In this document: one piece after another, positions 1 through 8,638 of the stretch
How the letters are laid out: every line of letters begins with the position of its first letter
Numbering within the stretch: the first letter of the stretch is position 1
NCBI GenBank assembly: GCA_002343715.1
Contig: DDSA01000027.1
Coordinates: forward strand, 431-26,622
Length of the DNA: 26,192 nt
From: Phycisphaerales bacterium UBA2402
Lineage (GTDB): Bacteria; Planctomycetota; Phycisphaerae; Phycisphaerales; UBA1924
Direction of reading: 5' to 3'
Notes under the pieces: model-generated
What the model was told of the DNA's origin: nothing
Database searches by the model: none
What the model saw: only the letters and a program-made list of their open reading frames with translations
Program-made: the position numbers and the translations under genes

Positions 1-947
1 ACCTCCGCTTTCTGCGGGTGGACGTTCACATCCACGCCCGCCGCCGCCATCTCGAGCATCAGGAGGATCGTCGGGAACCGTCCCGGTTCGATCAGCCCAC
101 GGTACGACTCGGCGATGGCGTGCTGGATGGTTCGATCACGGATCGGACGGCCGTTGATGAAGATGTACTGGTGCTTGTTCGTGCCCCGGGCGATGGAAGG
201 AAGGCCCGCCAGCCCCCAGAGCGTCACGCCCCGCGAGTCATCGAACTCATCGGCGTGGACATCGAGGAGTTGCTCGGCCAGTTCCTTGCCGAGAATGGCC
301 AAGGCCCGGTCGCGGGGCGTCTGCCCCGGGGGCACTTCGAGCACCGTTCGCCCGTCGGCGGCGGTGGTGAAACCCACGGCGGGATGGGCGAGGGCCACCT
401 GGCGAACGGCGTCGAGGCACCGGTCCTGCTCGGTGCCGACGGTGCGGAGAAACTTGCGGCGGGCCGGGGTGTTGAAGAAAAGATTGCGGACGGTGACGCT
501 GGTGCCGACCGGGCCGGCGGTGGGGCGCGGGGGCGAGACCGTCTCGCCCTCCACGTCGATCTGCGCCGCGGCGGGGCTGTCGGCGGTGCGTGAGCGGATG
601 GAGAGTCGAGAGACCGCCGCGATCGAGGCGAGCGCTTCGCCACGGAAGCCGAGCGTGGCGATCCGGTCGAGGTCGGTGGCCGCCTCGATTTTGCTGGTGG
701 CGTGCGGCGCGACGGCCAGGTGCAGTTCGCCCTCGGGGATGCCCGAGCCGTCATCGGTGATGCGGACCAGTTCGGTCCCGCCCTGCTCCAGGTCAACGCC
801 GATCCGCCCCGCCCCGGCGTCGAGGGCGTTCTCGATCAGTTCCTTCACGACGCTCGCCGGGCGCTCGACCACCTCGCCCGCGGCGATCTGGTTGGCGACC
901 AGCGGAGAGAGGAGACGGATGGGTTTATGCGACACGGCGGCGGGCAC
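1..947 (-). CDS. mutL: DNA mismatch repair protein MutL, N-terminal part (runs off the left edge)
   Basis: MutL couples mismatch recognition by MutS to downstream repair, using an N-terminal GHKL ATPase. The 315 codons visible on the minus strand contain the family's ATPase motifs in order: QIAAGEVVERP (about residues 20-30), KELIENALDAG (35-44), DDGSGI, the TSK loop and GFRGEAL, followed by the transducer domain with the 'FINGRPI' stretch. The reading ends mid-gene at '..VDVNVHPQKAEV', so the C-terminal dimerisation/endonuclease domain lies outside the window. I chose the GTG at 947 because a second in-frame GTG (935) leaves less of the usual N-terminus and no ATG lies upstream. There is no Shine-Dalgarno sequence; a TACCCT box lies 6 nt before the start. 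It is divergent from the glycosyltransferase gene at 1072. Identity is essentially certain; the exact start is not. Confidence 0.96.
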   Translation of the reverse strand, partial: MPAAVSHKPIRLLSPLVANQIAAGEVVERPASVVKELIENALDAGAGRIGVDLEQGGTELVRITDDGSGIPEGELHLAVAPHATSKIEAATDLDRIATLGFRGEALASIAAVSRLSIRSRTADSPAAAQIDVEGETVSPPRPTAGPVGTSVTVRNLFFNTPARRKFLRTVGTEQDRCLDAVRQVALAHPAVGFTTAADGRTVLEVPPGQTPRDRALAILGKELAEQLLDVHADEFDDSRGVTLWGLAGLPSIARGTNKHQYIFINGRPIRDRTIQHAIAESYRGLIEPGRFPTILLMLEMAAAGVDVNVHPQKAE

Positions 948-1085
948 GGGTGCAGGGTACGGAGGGAAGTTGCGGGTCGGAGCGAACGACGTGCCATCGG
1001 GTCGATGATCGGCGAGAGAACGGGTGCGCGTGTCCGCAGCGTCGTCCGCGCTGTGCCAATGATGCCTCCCCGTGCCCGCCGCCGT
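934..1085. promoter_or_regulatory. 17-bp perfect inverted repeat covering both divergent start codons
   Basis: Positions 934-950 are the exact reverse complement of 1069-1085 (right arm CCCGTGCCCGCCGCCGT). Each arm contains a GTG start, mutL at 947 and the glycosyltransferase at 1072, so both proteins begin Met-Pro-Ala-Ala-Val. The spacer of 118 nt must hold both promoters. Whether this is an operator, a translation-control element or a duplicated start region cannot be told from sequence alone. Confidence 0.6.
954..959 (-). promoter_or_regulatory. Possible -10 box of mutL
   Basis: TACCCT on the minus strand ends 6 nt before the GTG start at 947. With transcription starting about 7 nt downstream of a -10 box, the mRNA would be leaderless. 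No clear -35 is seen. It is one of five similar cases in the window. Confidence 0.3.
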
Positions 1086-2562
1086 TCCCAGGTCCGCGTT
1101 CAAAGAAGCCGCGATCATCATCGCGGTGACCATCGCGGCGTGGCTGGTTCATTTCACCGCGCCCGCCGACCAACTCGACGATGATCAACTGAAGCCCTGG
1201 GGTTACGTGGCCGACATCGTCCTGCACGGCAAGTGGCTGGTGCAGACGGATTACGAAGGGGCATTCATGAGCAAGCCGCCCCTGTACCCGTGGCTCTGCG
1301 CTCTTCTGGCAAAGGCGGGTCTGGGCGTATCGCCGCTGGCGATGTACCTGCCCACCGGGGCGGCGATGCTGGGCAGCGCCCTGATCGCCTGGCACCTGTC
1401 GCGGCGTTGGTTCGGTTCGGGCCTGCACGCGGGGCTGGCGGTCGTGCTTTCCACGCTCGTCATCAAGCACCTGTGCCTGGCCCGCACCGATGCCCTCTTC
1501 ACCTTCACCATCGCGCTGACCGCGGCGGCGGCGTGGCGCATCTGGAACCGGCCCGGGGCCGTCTCATGGCTCATGTTCTGGGGCGCGGCGACTCTGGCCA
1601 CCATGACCAAGGGGCCTCTGGGTGTGGTGTTGGGGGCGGGCGGCCTCTTCGCGGTGCTCTGGGAGCGGGCTTCGCGTCCGGCCGAAGAGCGTCCGGCGCT
1701 GTCATGGCGATGGGGCTGGTGCCTGCTGGGCGCCCTCGGGTTTCTGGTTCTTGTCGGCGGGTGGTTCCTGCTCGCGGTGCTCGATGGTGGGCGGGGCGTC
1801 ATCGACCGCATGATCGGGCGCGAACTGGTCGGCCACGCGCTCCGTCACGATCGGACAGGTGAAGGGGTATTCAGCGGGTGGTACAAGCCGCCGCTGTATT
1901 TTCTCAGCCGCTACGTCCCCTGGGGCATTCCCAGCGTGGTGGCGATGGTCCGCGTGGTGCGCGAGCCCTCGCCCGACCCTCTCGCCCGGAGGGCGGAGCG
2001 ATTTCTCTTCTGCTGGGTCGCGGCGGGGATGCTCATCTTCTGCATCGCGCCGCACCAGCGGCCGGACCTGCTGCTCCCTCTCGTGCCCGCCGCGGCCATC
2101 CTGGCGGCGCGAGAAGTGGACCACTGGCTTTCGTTCGCCGCGAAGAGTCCCAGGCGCGGCTGGCAACGGGTGGCGACGGGGTTCTGGTCGTTCGCCGTTG
2201 TTTTCATGCTCTTCGTCGGGTACATGTGGCACCATGTCGGGCGTGCCAATAAGGGAGAGATCAACGAGACCGATGCCGCCTTCGCGGTCCACGACCTGCT
2301 GCGCGGGGTGCCTCCCGAGCGGATCCACTTCGCCTCCGACGGGTGGGACACGCAGTTCCTGTGGAATGTCAAGCGTCGCGCGATGACACCTGCGCAGGCG
2401 CACACGGCCTTCCGCGGCGAGGAACCTGTGTACGTGATTACGGCGGGCGACAAGCAGTGTTTGTCCGCCGCGGAACTGTCTGGGGCGAGGGTGCTCTTCC
2501 GCGTGCCCAAGGGCAACGGCACGGAAGATGAGTTCCTTGTGTTGACCAACGCCGGTCAGTGA
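1072..2562 (+). CDS. GT39/ArnT-like membrane glycosyltransferase
   Basis: This 496-residue polytopic membrane protein looks like a member of the dolichyl-phosphate-mannose/ArnT superfamily, which transfers sugars from polyprenyl-phosphate donors on the outer face of the cytoplasmic membrane. The first helix (about residues 11-28) is followed by an acidic first loop with Asp-Asp-Asp-Gln (about 36-39), the usual place of the catalytic acid. Next comes 'EGAFMSKPPLYPW' (about 63-75), matching the KPPL motif of ArnT. Many further hydrophobic segments follow, then a soluble C-terminal domain of about 110 residues. The length is near that of ArnT-like proteins (about 500-550). The GTG start lies inside the inverted repeat shared with mutL and no Shine-Dalgarno is visible. 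The stop overlaps the end of the convergent neighbour by 7 bp. The acceptor, whether lipid A, protein or glycan, cannot be inferred. Confidence 0.85.
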   Translation: MPAAVPRSAFKEAAIIIAVTIAAWLVHFTAPADQLDDDQLKPWGYVADIVLHGKWLVQTDYEGAFMSKPPLYPWLCALLAKAGLGVSPLAMYLPTGAAMLGSALIAWHLSRRWFGSGLHAGLAVVLSTLVIKHLCLARTDALFTFTIALTAAAAWRIWNRPGAVSWLMFWGAATLATMTKGPLGVVLGAGGLFAVLWERASRPAEERPALSWRWGWCLLGALGFLVLVGGWFLLAVLDGGRGVIDRMIGRELVGHALRHDRTGEGVFSGWYKPPLYFLSRYVPWGIPSVVAMVRVVREPSPDPLARRAERFLFCWVAAGMLIFCIAPHQRPDLLLPLVPAAAILAAREVDHWLSFAAKSPRRGWQRVATGFWSFAVVFMLFVGYMWHHVGRANKGEINETDAAFAVHDLLRGVPPERIHFASDGWDTQFLWNVKRRAMTPAQAHTAFRGEEPVYVITAGDKQCLSAAELSGARVLFRVPKGNGTEDEFLVLTNAGQ

Positions 2563-4172
2563 CGCGGCTGGAGCAATGCGCTGCGTTCCGCCGCGCGGAG
2601 CGCGCGGAGGAGAATGGCGCGGTCGGCGGCGTCGGCCGCGCCGCTGCCGTTGATGTCCGCGGGTGTCGATTCCCAGGCGTAGAGGTCGGCGATCGTGATG
2701 CGGCCGTCGCCGGTGATGTCCTCGCTGCTCCGGTCCATGCGGGCCAGCGGGTCGCCGATGACGATCTGCATCCACGACAGCGCGGGCACCGCGCTCCACG
2801 CGGCCTCGGCCCAGGAGAGGTTGCCGAGCAGGAAGTTCTGCGCGAGATAGCGGTTGTCGGGGACGGTGTCGGCCAGCGGCTCCCAGACGTTGCCCACCGC
2901 GAACGTGCCCCCCGCCTGGATGAAGTCCGCCGCCTGCCCCTGCCGGGCGAAACTCAGCGTGCCCAGGCCGCCGAAGTCGCGGCAGTTGAAACTCTCGAGG
3001 CTGTTGAAGACGGCGCCGGGGGCGTAGTGGAAACCGAGGGGGTAGACCTCGCCCCCCCGCACGCTCGCCGTGGTCAATGGCTGCCCCGTGTGGTTCAGCC
3101 CGTAGTGCGCGAGAAGGATCACGGGGTCGGTGACGGGGGCCATCGTGCCCGCCATCCACTCGATCCGCGGCCCGACGAAGAACTGGTTGAAGGGGCTGAG
3201 CGCGTTGTAGCGGATCATCGCCGCGGCCCAGCGGTTGTCGGCGATCATCACGTCGCGCGTTCTTTCGTAATCGTCCGAATCCCACAGGGATGAGAAGGTG
3301 CTGTTGACGTTGTCGAACTCGCCGTTGCCGTTGATGTCGGTGATCCCGTTCGAGTCGCTCTCATCGAGGATCAGGGTCGTCGTCCGGGTGTTCACGACCA
3401 CGCCCTGCGCCCGATCGATCATGCCGCGGACATCCTGCACCGTGCGTCCGTCGAGGCGGCAGACGAGGTAGATGTCGCCCGCGCTCAACCGCGTGGGAGA
3501 GGTCACGGTGCCCGAGGTGTTCCACAGCGGTCCGGTACCGACCGCGGTGAACGATTTGGCCACCTCGTTGTTGACGTTGGTGAACGTCGAAATCGGCTGC
3601 GAAGCCTTCCAGTACGGGTTGATGATGCAGCCGTCGCTCTTGCTGTCCGAAGAGCCGCCCGCTTCCCCGGTGGTCAGGTCCTGCCACAGGAGGGCGAGTT
3701 CGCTCTCCACGCTCGCGCAGGTCATGTCGTTGGCGACCAGTTCGCCGCCCACGTTGCCCGGAAAGTCGCCCACCGTGGGGTTGTCGCTGTCGCGCACGCG
3801 GTGCGGCAGTCCCTTGGTGAGCACCAGGCAACGCACCCGTTTCGACAGTCCGTTCGTGGTGAGATACCCGCGGATGGGGTCCCGCAACCGCGGGGCGAAC
3901 TGGCCGTACTCGATGTCGCCCGGGGTGGTGACCGCCGCCAGACCGTTGAGGTTCATCACCCGCACCCCCGGGCGGACTCCGGGCAGACCGCCCGCGCCTC
4001 CGGGAACTTTCGCGCTGCCCGCGTAATACTCGGCAACGGCGAGACTGTCGGCGATACGGCTGTCGTAGACCACCAGCACTTCATCGGGCCGCAGTTGCGC
4101 GCCCGCCCCGCCCGCCGCGATGGCGAGCAGAAGCAGACCCGCGATGGAGTTCGTGCGTTTCTCGGACTTCAA
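2556..4172 (-). CDS. Secreted TIGR03790-like protein with dockerin-like C-terminus
   Basis: The 538-residue product has a signal peptide: basic start, hydrophobic IAGLLLLAIAAGG, then AGAQ near residue 26. It continues with 'DEVLVVYDSRIADSLAVAEYYAG', typical of the TIGR03790 family, whose function is unknown to me and which is common in planctomycetes and other environmental bacteria. 'VLTKGLPHRV' and a segment rich in Asp/Asn follow. The C-terminus has two dockerin/EF-hand-like loops, DITGDGRITIADL and DINGSGAADAADR, spaced about 20 residues apart, suggesting a calcium-binding anchoring module. Here the module ends in an Ala/Arg-rich tail rather than the WEAGxC seen in two other proteins of this window. 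The start is a TTG at 4172, the only option that gives an intact signal peptide before an in-frame upstream stop; GGAG lies about 9 nt upstream. It is convergent with the glycosyltransferase (7-bp overlap). Confidence 0.8.
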   Translation of the reverse strand: MKSEKRTNSIAGLLLLAIAAGGAGAQLRPDEVLVVYDSRIADSLAVAEYYAGSAKVPGGAGGLPGVRPGVRVMNLNGLAAVTTPGDIEYGQFAPRLRDPIRGYLTTNGLSKRVRCLVLTKGLPHRVRDSDNPTVGDFPGNVGGELVANDMTCASVESELALLWQDLTTGEAGGSSDSKSDGCIINPYWKASQPISTFTNVNNEVAKSFTAVGTGPLWNTSGTVTSPTRLSAGDIYLVCRLDGRTVQDVRGMIDRAQGVVVNTRTTTLILDESDSNGITDINGNGEFDNVNSTFSSLWDSDDYERTRDVMIADNRWAAAMIRYNALSPFNQFFVGPRIEWMAGTMAPVTDPVILLAHYGLNHTGQPLTTASVRGGEVYPLGFHYAPGAVFNSLESFNCRDFGGLGTLSFARQGQAADFIQAGGTFAVGNVWEPLADTVPDNRYLAQNFLLGNLSWAEAAWSAVPALSWMQIVIGDPLARMDRSSEDITGDGRITIADLYAWESTPADINGSGAADAADRAILLRALRAAERSALLQPRH

Positions 4173-4339
4173 AGGAGGCTCCGGGTTGAATCGTATCCCG
4201 AAGTCTCAATGTACCGATTCGGCGGGGAACTGCAAGGCTAATTCATACGGAGTGAGCGGAATAACCATCCGCGACCACGGCACGCGCCTCACAGGCTGTC
4301 AGGATTCTCCGGTGTGACCACGGCGCACAGGATGGCCTA

Positions 4340-6763
4340 TCAGCCGCACCCGCCGGCCTCCCACACCAAGAAGAAAGCCTCAACGTCGCCGCCGTCCACT
4401 CCGCCATCGCGGTTGACATCGGCGCTCGGTTCACTCGCTTCCCAGGCAACGTAGAAGGCTTCGACATCGGATCCGTCCACGCCCCCGCTCTGGTCAAAGT
4501 CCGCCGGGCAAGGAGCGCAGGGGATCAGTTCCGCCACACCGTGCGCGATGGTCGTTCCCGCTCGGCTGAAGTGCCCGCCCACGAGCAGCCGATCCGGCAA
4601 TGGAAGAAGGGCGTTGACCACGCCGTTGGTCCCGCCGCCCACCAGTTCCCAGCCGGTTCCGTTGAACCGTGCGAGGTGCCGACCGCTCGGCTCTCCCGGC
4701 GGCTCGCCGATGATGCGCAGATCGCCCGCCGCGTAAAGAGCCGGGCCGTGCTCGTCATCGTACATCGTCAACTTGTAGGCCACCCCCGACATGTTCGAGC
4801 CTAACGGCACCCATCGGCCATTGCGCACGGTGACCACGGGGTAATAAAACGTGAACTGGGGTTGATCTTCGGGCTGGATGCCCACAAGCCCGCCGCCCAC
4901 CAGTTGCGCCCCTGCGCCGAGATCGAAAATGCCGATCGTGTAGCCGACACCAAAGCGCAGGCCCGGGGCGACCGTTTGCCACCCGTTGGCCCCCCCCGAG
5001 GCGAAGACCTGGTTCGGGTTGGACTGGATCAGACTGCCCGCGCCGTAGACCATCGGCCCCTGTCCGATGTCGCCGTAGGTCACGGCATTCACTTGAACGT
5101 TCCCGAGGTTCGTGATCGCGGTCCACGATGAGCCGTCCCACTTCGCCAGTGAACGGGGCGTGGTCTGAATTGTGGCGTAGAGGTGCTCGCGTCCTCCCTC
5201 GGTCGTAGTGAAAAGCCCCTGCACCGGGGCCGGGAACCCGATCCCCAGTGCGGCGTACCCGGGCATCGGGCGCCAGTTCACACCGTCGTAGCGCGCGATG
5301 TAGTTCAAACTTGTCCCTGGCGCGGGGTAGGTCGCGCTGAACCCTCCCCCGACGATCAGGTCGTTCCCGAAGCGCACCATCGCGTTCACCCCGCCGTCGA
5401 TGCCGGGCACCGGCTCGGTCCATTGGCCGTCCTGCCACCGGGCGAAGTACCAGGGCATATCGGGAAAGACAAAGGCCTCGGAGAAGTATCCGCCCGCGTA
5501 GAGAGCCTCTCCCTCCGGCCCGGGGCCGTACGCCAAGGCGCGCACGCCCGGGGTGGTGATGGTGGCGGCCATCGGTTGAAAGGTGCTGCGCGTGGGCGTC
5601 GTGCCCGCCACCGGCCCGGTGAAGACGGCACCGACGCCGCCGGTGTTGGGGAAGCAGACCGTGAACGAACCCGCCGCCATGAGCCGCGCCGCGGCATCGC
5701 CGCTGAACCTGTGGTACGCCGTGGCGTTCACCGCGCCGATCGGCGCAGTGTTGTTCGTCACAACGGCGGAGAAGGTCGTGCCGTTCCACTTGACGAGATT
5801 CCGCAGATTGTTCGAGGTGGTGAACGTGCCGCCCAGCAGCAGGACCTGCTCGCTGTTCTCGGTCGCCTGGGACATGGTGGTGATGCGGTGGATGCTTATG
5901 CCGGAGAGCGGGACGTTCTGAAGGGTCGTTCCGTTCCACTTCCGAAGCGGCTGCGAAAAATCCATCGTCGAGATCCAGAGTTCACGGATGCCGGGCTTCT
6001 GGTACTGCCCGATCCCCACGACCTCGATGCTCGTTGACATGCCCGGGATCGCGCTCCACGAGGCCCCATCCCACAACGCGATGCTGTTCGCGTTGATGTT
6101 CCCGGCGCGCACAAAGTTCCCCGCGACGACCAGCCGCTGCCCCTGCGCCGAGTCGTACAGGCAGAGTTTGTTCAGATACCCGCCCGTGACACCCCCGCCC
6201 ACTCCGGTCCACGCGACGCCGTTCCACTTGGCCAGCCCGTCAACAACGACCCCGTCGGCATGATGGAAACTCCCCGCGGCGTAGAGGGCGTTGCCGGTGC
6301 CATCGTTCCAGACCAGGAGATCGTTCACCTGTCCCGCGGGGCCGCCGATGGATTCCCAGGTTGTGCCGTTCCAGCGGCGGATGCCCGATCCGGGTGCATC
6401 GGACGTCAGGCCGAAGGTGCCCCCGGCGTACAACTTCAATCCCGCTCCGTCGTTGAACGCCGCGAGACACCAGACCACCCCGGGAAGACCATCCCCCAGC
6501 GCTTCCCATCGCTGGTCGGGCGTGGAGACCGCGACATTCTGCGCGCCGGACGTGCCCGCCGAGCGGAAGTTGCCCCCGGCGACAAGGCGCGCACCTTGAC
6601 CGAAATCAAACTCGATCATGTCGTACACGACCGCCGGCGCGCCGTCCAATCGTGTTCCTTGAAACGTGTCACCCCAATCGAGCGGGCACGTTTGCGCAGC
6701 GCCTGTCGAGACACCGAGCAACCAGAACGACGTGAGTGCGCACGAACGAACGAGATTCCACAT
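4340..6763 (-). CDS. Secreted propeller-like repeat protein with dockerin-like C-terminus
   Basis: This 807-residue protein begins with a signal peptide (about residues 1-24, ending GAAQ). About eleven repeats of some 55-65 residues follow, each built on 'W[ND]GxxWxxxxGxxGxVxAL' and 'LYAAGxFxxAGG'. Examples are WNGTTWESIGG, WNGVAWTGVGGG, WDGASWSAIPG, YDGVNWRPMPG, WDGSSWTAITN and FNGTGWELVGGG. This pattern suggests a beta-propeller or kelch-like fold; no catalytic residues are recognisable. The last ~55 residues are a paired dockerin-like module (DFDQSGGVDGSDVEAF and DVNRDGGVDGGDVEAFF) flanked by Cys, ending in WEAGGCG. A cell-surface or extracellular location is likely. The ATG at 6763 immediately precedes the signal peptide, with no strong Shine-Dalgarno. 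Partner and ligand are unknown. Confidence 0.82.
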   Translation of the reverse strand: MWNLVRSCALTSFWLLGVSTGAAQTCPLDWGDTFQGTRLDGAPAVVYDMIEFDFGQGARLVAGGNFRSAGTSGAQNVAVSTPDQRWEALGDGLPGVVWCLAAFNDGAGLKLYAGGTFGLTSDAPGSGIRRWNGTTWESIGGPAGQVNDLLVWNDGTGNALYAAGSFHHADGVVVDGLAKWNGVAWTGVGGGVTGGYLNKLCLYDSAQGQRLVVAGNFVRAGNINANSIALWDGASWSAIPGMSTSIEVVGIGQYQKPGIRELWISTMDFSQPLRKWNGTTLQNVPLSGISIHRITTMSQATENSEQVLLLGGTFTTSNNLRNLVKWNGTTFSAVVTNNTAPIGAVNATAYHRFSGDAAARLMAAGSFTVCFPNTGGVGAVFTGPVAGTTPTRSTFQPMAATITTPGVRALAYGPGPEGEALYAGGYFSEAFVFPDMPWYFARWQDGQWTEPVPGIDGGVNAMVRFGNDLIVGGGFSATYPAPGTSLNYIARYDGVNWRPMPGYAALGIGFPAPVQGLFTTTEGGREHLYATIQTTPRSLAKWDGSSWTAITNLGNVQVNAVTYGDIGQGPMVYGAGSLIQSNPNQVFASGGANGWQTVAPGLRFGVGYTIGIFDLGAGAQLVGGGLVGIQPEDQPQFTFYYPVVTVRNGRWVPLGSNMSGVAYKLTMYDDEHGPALYAAGDLRIIGEPPGEPSGRHLARFNGTGWELVGGGTNGVVNALLPLPDRLLVGGHFSRAGTTIAHGVAELIPCAPCPADFDQSGGVDGSDVEAFYVAWEASEPSADVNRDGGVDGGDVEAFFLVWEAGGCG

Positions 6764-6950
6764 GGTTGAGATCCGATTGAAGAAACCACCCAGATCGCCC
6801 GACCAGCACGTACCAGAGCCGACCAGATTCTTCGCTCCGGACTCCGGTCATACCACATGATTCTCGGTCCGGTTGCACCCGATCCGTGACCAGCGGCACG
6901 CCCATCATGGAGCACGCTGATGCGGGAAAGCCGCTCCCATTCAGACGGCG

Positions 6951-7637
6951 CTATTTCGCCTTTTTCTTCAGCCCAGCCCGGTCCAACTCCACCTTGTCGC
7001 CCTCCTTGATCTTGAGTGAGTCCAGTGTGTTGCCCTTGAGTTCGATGACAAACTGGGCGGGGTACTTGCTGCTGAACTGCTTGAGACGCTCCTCGTACTT
7101 GGGGTTCGTCCAGGTCCACTTCGGCATCTCGGGGTGCTCCACGCCCCGGGCATCACGAGGCGGGCGGAGTTCCTTCTCGTCCTCGGCCCGGGGTGCCTCC
7201 ACCGGCATCTTGTACATCGCCGTTACCCGTCCGGAGGCATCCAGATAGATGATGTCGATGGGCACCAGGCAGTCGCGCATCACGAAGTTCTGCAACTTCG
7301 GCTCCTTGAAGACGAAGAGCATGCCCCCATCGGGCTTGATCTCGGAGCGGTCGGAAAGGCCCTTGAACCGCGTCTGATCGTCCGCGGCCAGTTCGAGATT
7401 GAAGGCGCGGCCGGCGATCGTCACTTTGACAACCTCCAGTTTCGGTTGTGGTTGATCACCCTTGGGCGCTGCGGGCGGAGTGGCGGGCGCGGGAACGGGC
7501 TTGGTTTCGGGTTGCGGTTCCGGCTTGGCGGGCGGTGTGCCCGTCGCGGGGGTTGGCCCCTGCTCCTCGCACGACGCCAGTGGCGCGGCGAACGCCAGCG
7601 AAACCAGAGCACACTTGATCAACCCTGCAACAGCCAT
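6951..7637 (-). CDS. DUF192 family lipoprotein
   Basis: The 228-residue protein has a lipoprotein signal (hydrophobic stretch, then LASC with Cys at about residue 23) and a Pro/Glu-rich linker (about 27-65). The DUF192 domain starts at about residue 70, with the family's landmarks 'LAADDQTRFKGLSDR', 'GMLFVF', 'FVMRDCLVPIDIIYLD' and, near the end, 'AQFVIELKGNTLDSLKIKEGDKVEL'. DUF192 proteins are small envelope beta-barrels of unsettled function. Between 'AMYKMPVEAP' and 'YPAQFVIEL' this one carries about 45 extra residues that I do not recognise (charged, with WTWTNPKYEERL). A good Shine-Dalgarno (GGAGG, 7-8 nt upstream) supports the ATG at 7637. The start overlaps the last 19 bp of gluQ, so the two genes are probably cotranscribed and translationally coupled. 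The C-terminus is lysine-rich (LKKKAK). Confidence 0.88.
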   Translation of the reverse strand: MAVAGLIKCALVSLAFAAPLASCEEQGPTPATGTPPAKPEPQPETKPVPAPATPPAAPKGDQPQPKLEVVKVTIAGRAFNLELAADDQTRFKGLSDRSEIKPDGGMLFVFKEPKLQNFVMRDCLVPIDIIYLDASGRVTAMYKMPVEAPRAEDEKELRPPRDARGVEHPEMPKWTWTNPKYEERLKQFSSKYPAQFVIELKGNTLDSLKIKEGDKVELDRAGLKKKAK

Positions 7638-8566
7638 GCGTCATCCTCCGGGCCGAACACCACGTCCGAACGCGGGATCGTATCGAGGTTCAGTCGATCG
7701 CGGAACTCGGCGGTATCCATCGGTTCGCGGGAGGGCGTGATGCCGCTCCAGAAAGCCGCGAGGCCGATGATCCGCTCCGGCGGCACGCCCCGCGCACGGT
7801 AGTGGTCAAGGCGCGTGTCGCCGTGGCGCTTGGCCAGCCGCCGCCCGTCGATGCCCCGCACCAGCGGCAGGTGGTAGTACGCCGGAGGCTCGCCCAACCC
7901 CAGCGCGCGGTACAGCAGCACCTGTCTCGCCGCGGATTCGAGCAGATCATCGCCCCTCACGATGTGCGTGACGCCCCGGCGGGCATCATCGACGACCACG
8001 GCCAACTGGTACGCGGGCTGTCCCGGCTTGTCGGCATCGCGCCTGGTCCACACGATGAAGTCGCCGGCGCTGCGTGCCGGGTGCAACTCTCGTGTGCCCG
8101 CGAAGCGATCCGCGATCACCACGGCCTGCTCATCCACCGCGAACCGCCAACTCGGGGCGTCGTCCCTGAACGCGCAGGGAAGAAGCACGGGGCGGAGCGA
8201 AGCAGGGAAAGGCGTTTCGTGGGCTCCCTCCTGCGGGGCCGATGCCGCGGCCTCGATCTGGGCACGGGTGAGTTCGCAGGGATAGATACGTCCGCGCTGC
8301 GCCAGCGTCCGGATCGCGTCGAGATGCGGCGCTGGTTCGAGAGACTGGATCAGCGGGCCGTCATCCCAATCCAGGCCCAGCCAGGCCAGCAGATCGATCG
8401 TGAGGTCGATCACGCCGGGCTTGATCCGGGGGGTGTCGAGGTCCTCGATCCGAAGAACGATCCGCCACGCCGACCGACGCGCCAAAGCCCAGTTGATGAG
8501 AAACGTTCGCGCATTCCCGAGGTGGAGCGCGCCGGTGGGGCTGGGGGCGATACGGGTGGTGGGCAC
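7619..8566 (-). CDS. gluQ: Glutamyl-Q tRNA(Asp) synthetase (GluQ-RS) with degenerate zinc site
   Basis: GluQ-RS attaches glutamate to queuosine at the anticodon wobble position of tRNA-Asp. It resembles the catalytic half of glutamyl-tRNA synthetase without an anticodon-binding domain. The 315 residues fit the family (about 290-310). Landmarks are RIAPSPTGALHLGNA (HIGH signature, residues 5-19), RIEDLDTPR (39-47), 'AYQLAVVVDD' with 'ITHIVRGDDLL'-type sequence, and LAKRHGD as the KMSKS equivalent. The zinc site of the E. coli enzyme (CxC plus YxxxC) is reduced here to Cys97; the other positions read Leu99, Phe120 and Leu124. I used the GTG at 8566, directly before the conserved TTRIAPSP. An in-frame TTG at 8638 would add 24 unlikely residues. 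A TAGATT box on the minus strand at 8658-8663 could be its -10. It overlaps the DUF192 gene by 19 bp. Confidence 0.92.
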   Translation of the reverse strand: MPTTRIAPSPTGALHLGNARTFLINWALARRSAWRIVLRIEDLDTPRIKPGVIDLTIDLLAWLGLDWDDGPLIQSLEPAPHLDAIRTLAQRGRIYPCELTRAQIEAAASAPQEGAHETPFPASLRPVLLPCAFRDDAPSWRFAVDEQAVVIADRFAGTRELHPARSAGDFIVWTRRDADKPGQPAYQLAVVVDDARRGVTHIVRGDDLLESAARQVLLYRALGLGEPPAYYHLPLVRGIDGRRLAKRHGDTRLDHYRARGVPPERIIGLAAFWSGITPSREPMDTAEFRDRLNLDTIPRSDVVFGPEDDAWLLQG

Positions 8567-8638
8567 CGCCGATTGTTGCTTCGAGAAGTGTGCCCGATCT
8601 CGGTCGTGACGGCGGCGCCCCGTCGTGCCAGGAATCAA

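Noticed and set aside
1702..3285. 527-codon minus-strand frame crossing the glycosyltransferase and TIGR03790-like genes
   Set aside because: It overlaps two well-supported genes and is Arg/Gly/Pro-rich without recognisable motifs.
8567..8638. TTG start for gluQ at 8638
   Set aside because: It adds 24 residues with no similarity before the conserved TTRIAPSPTG; GTG at 8566 sits at the family's normal start.
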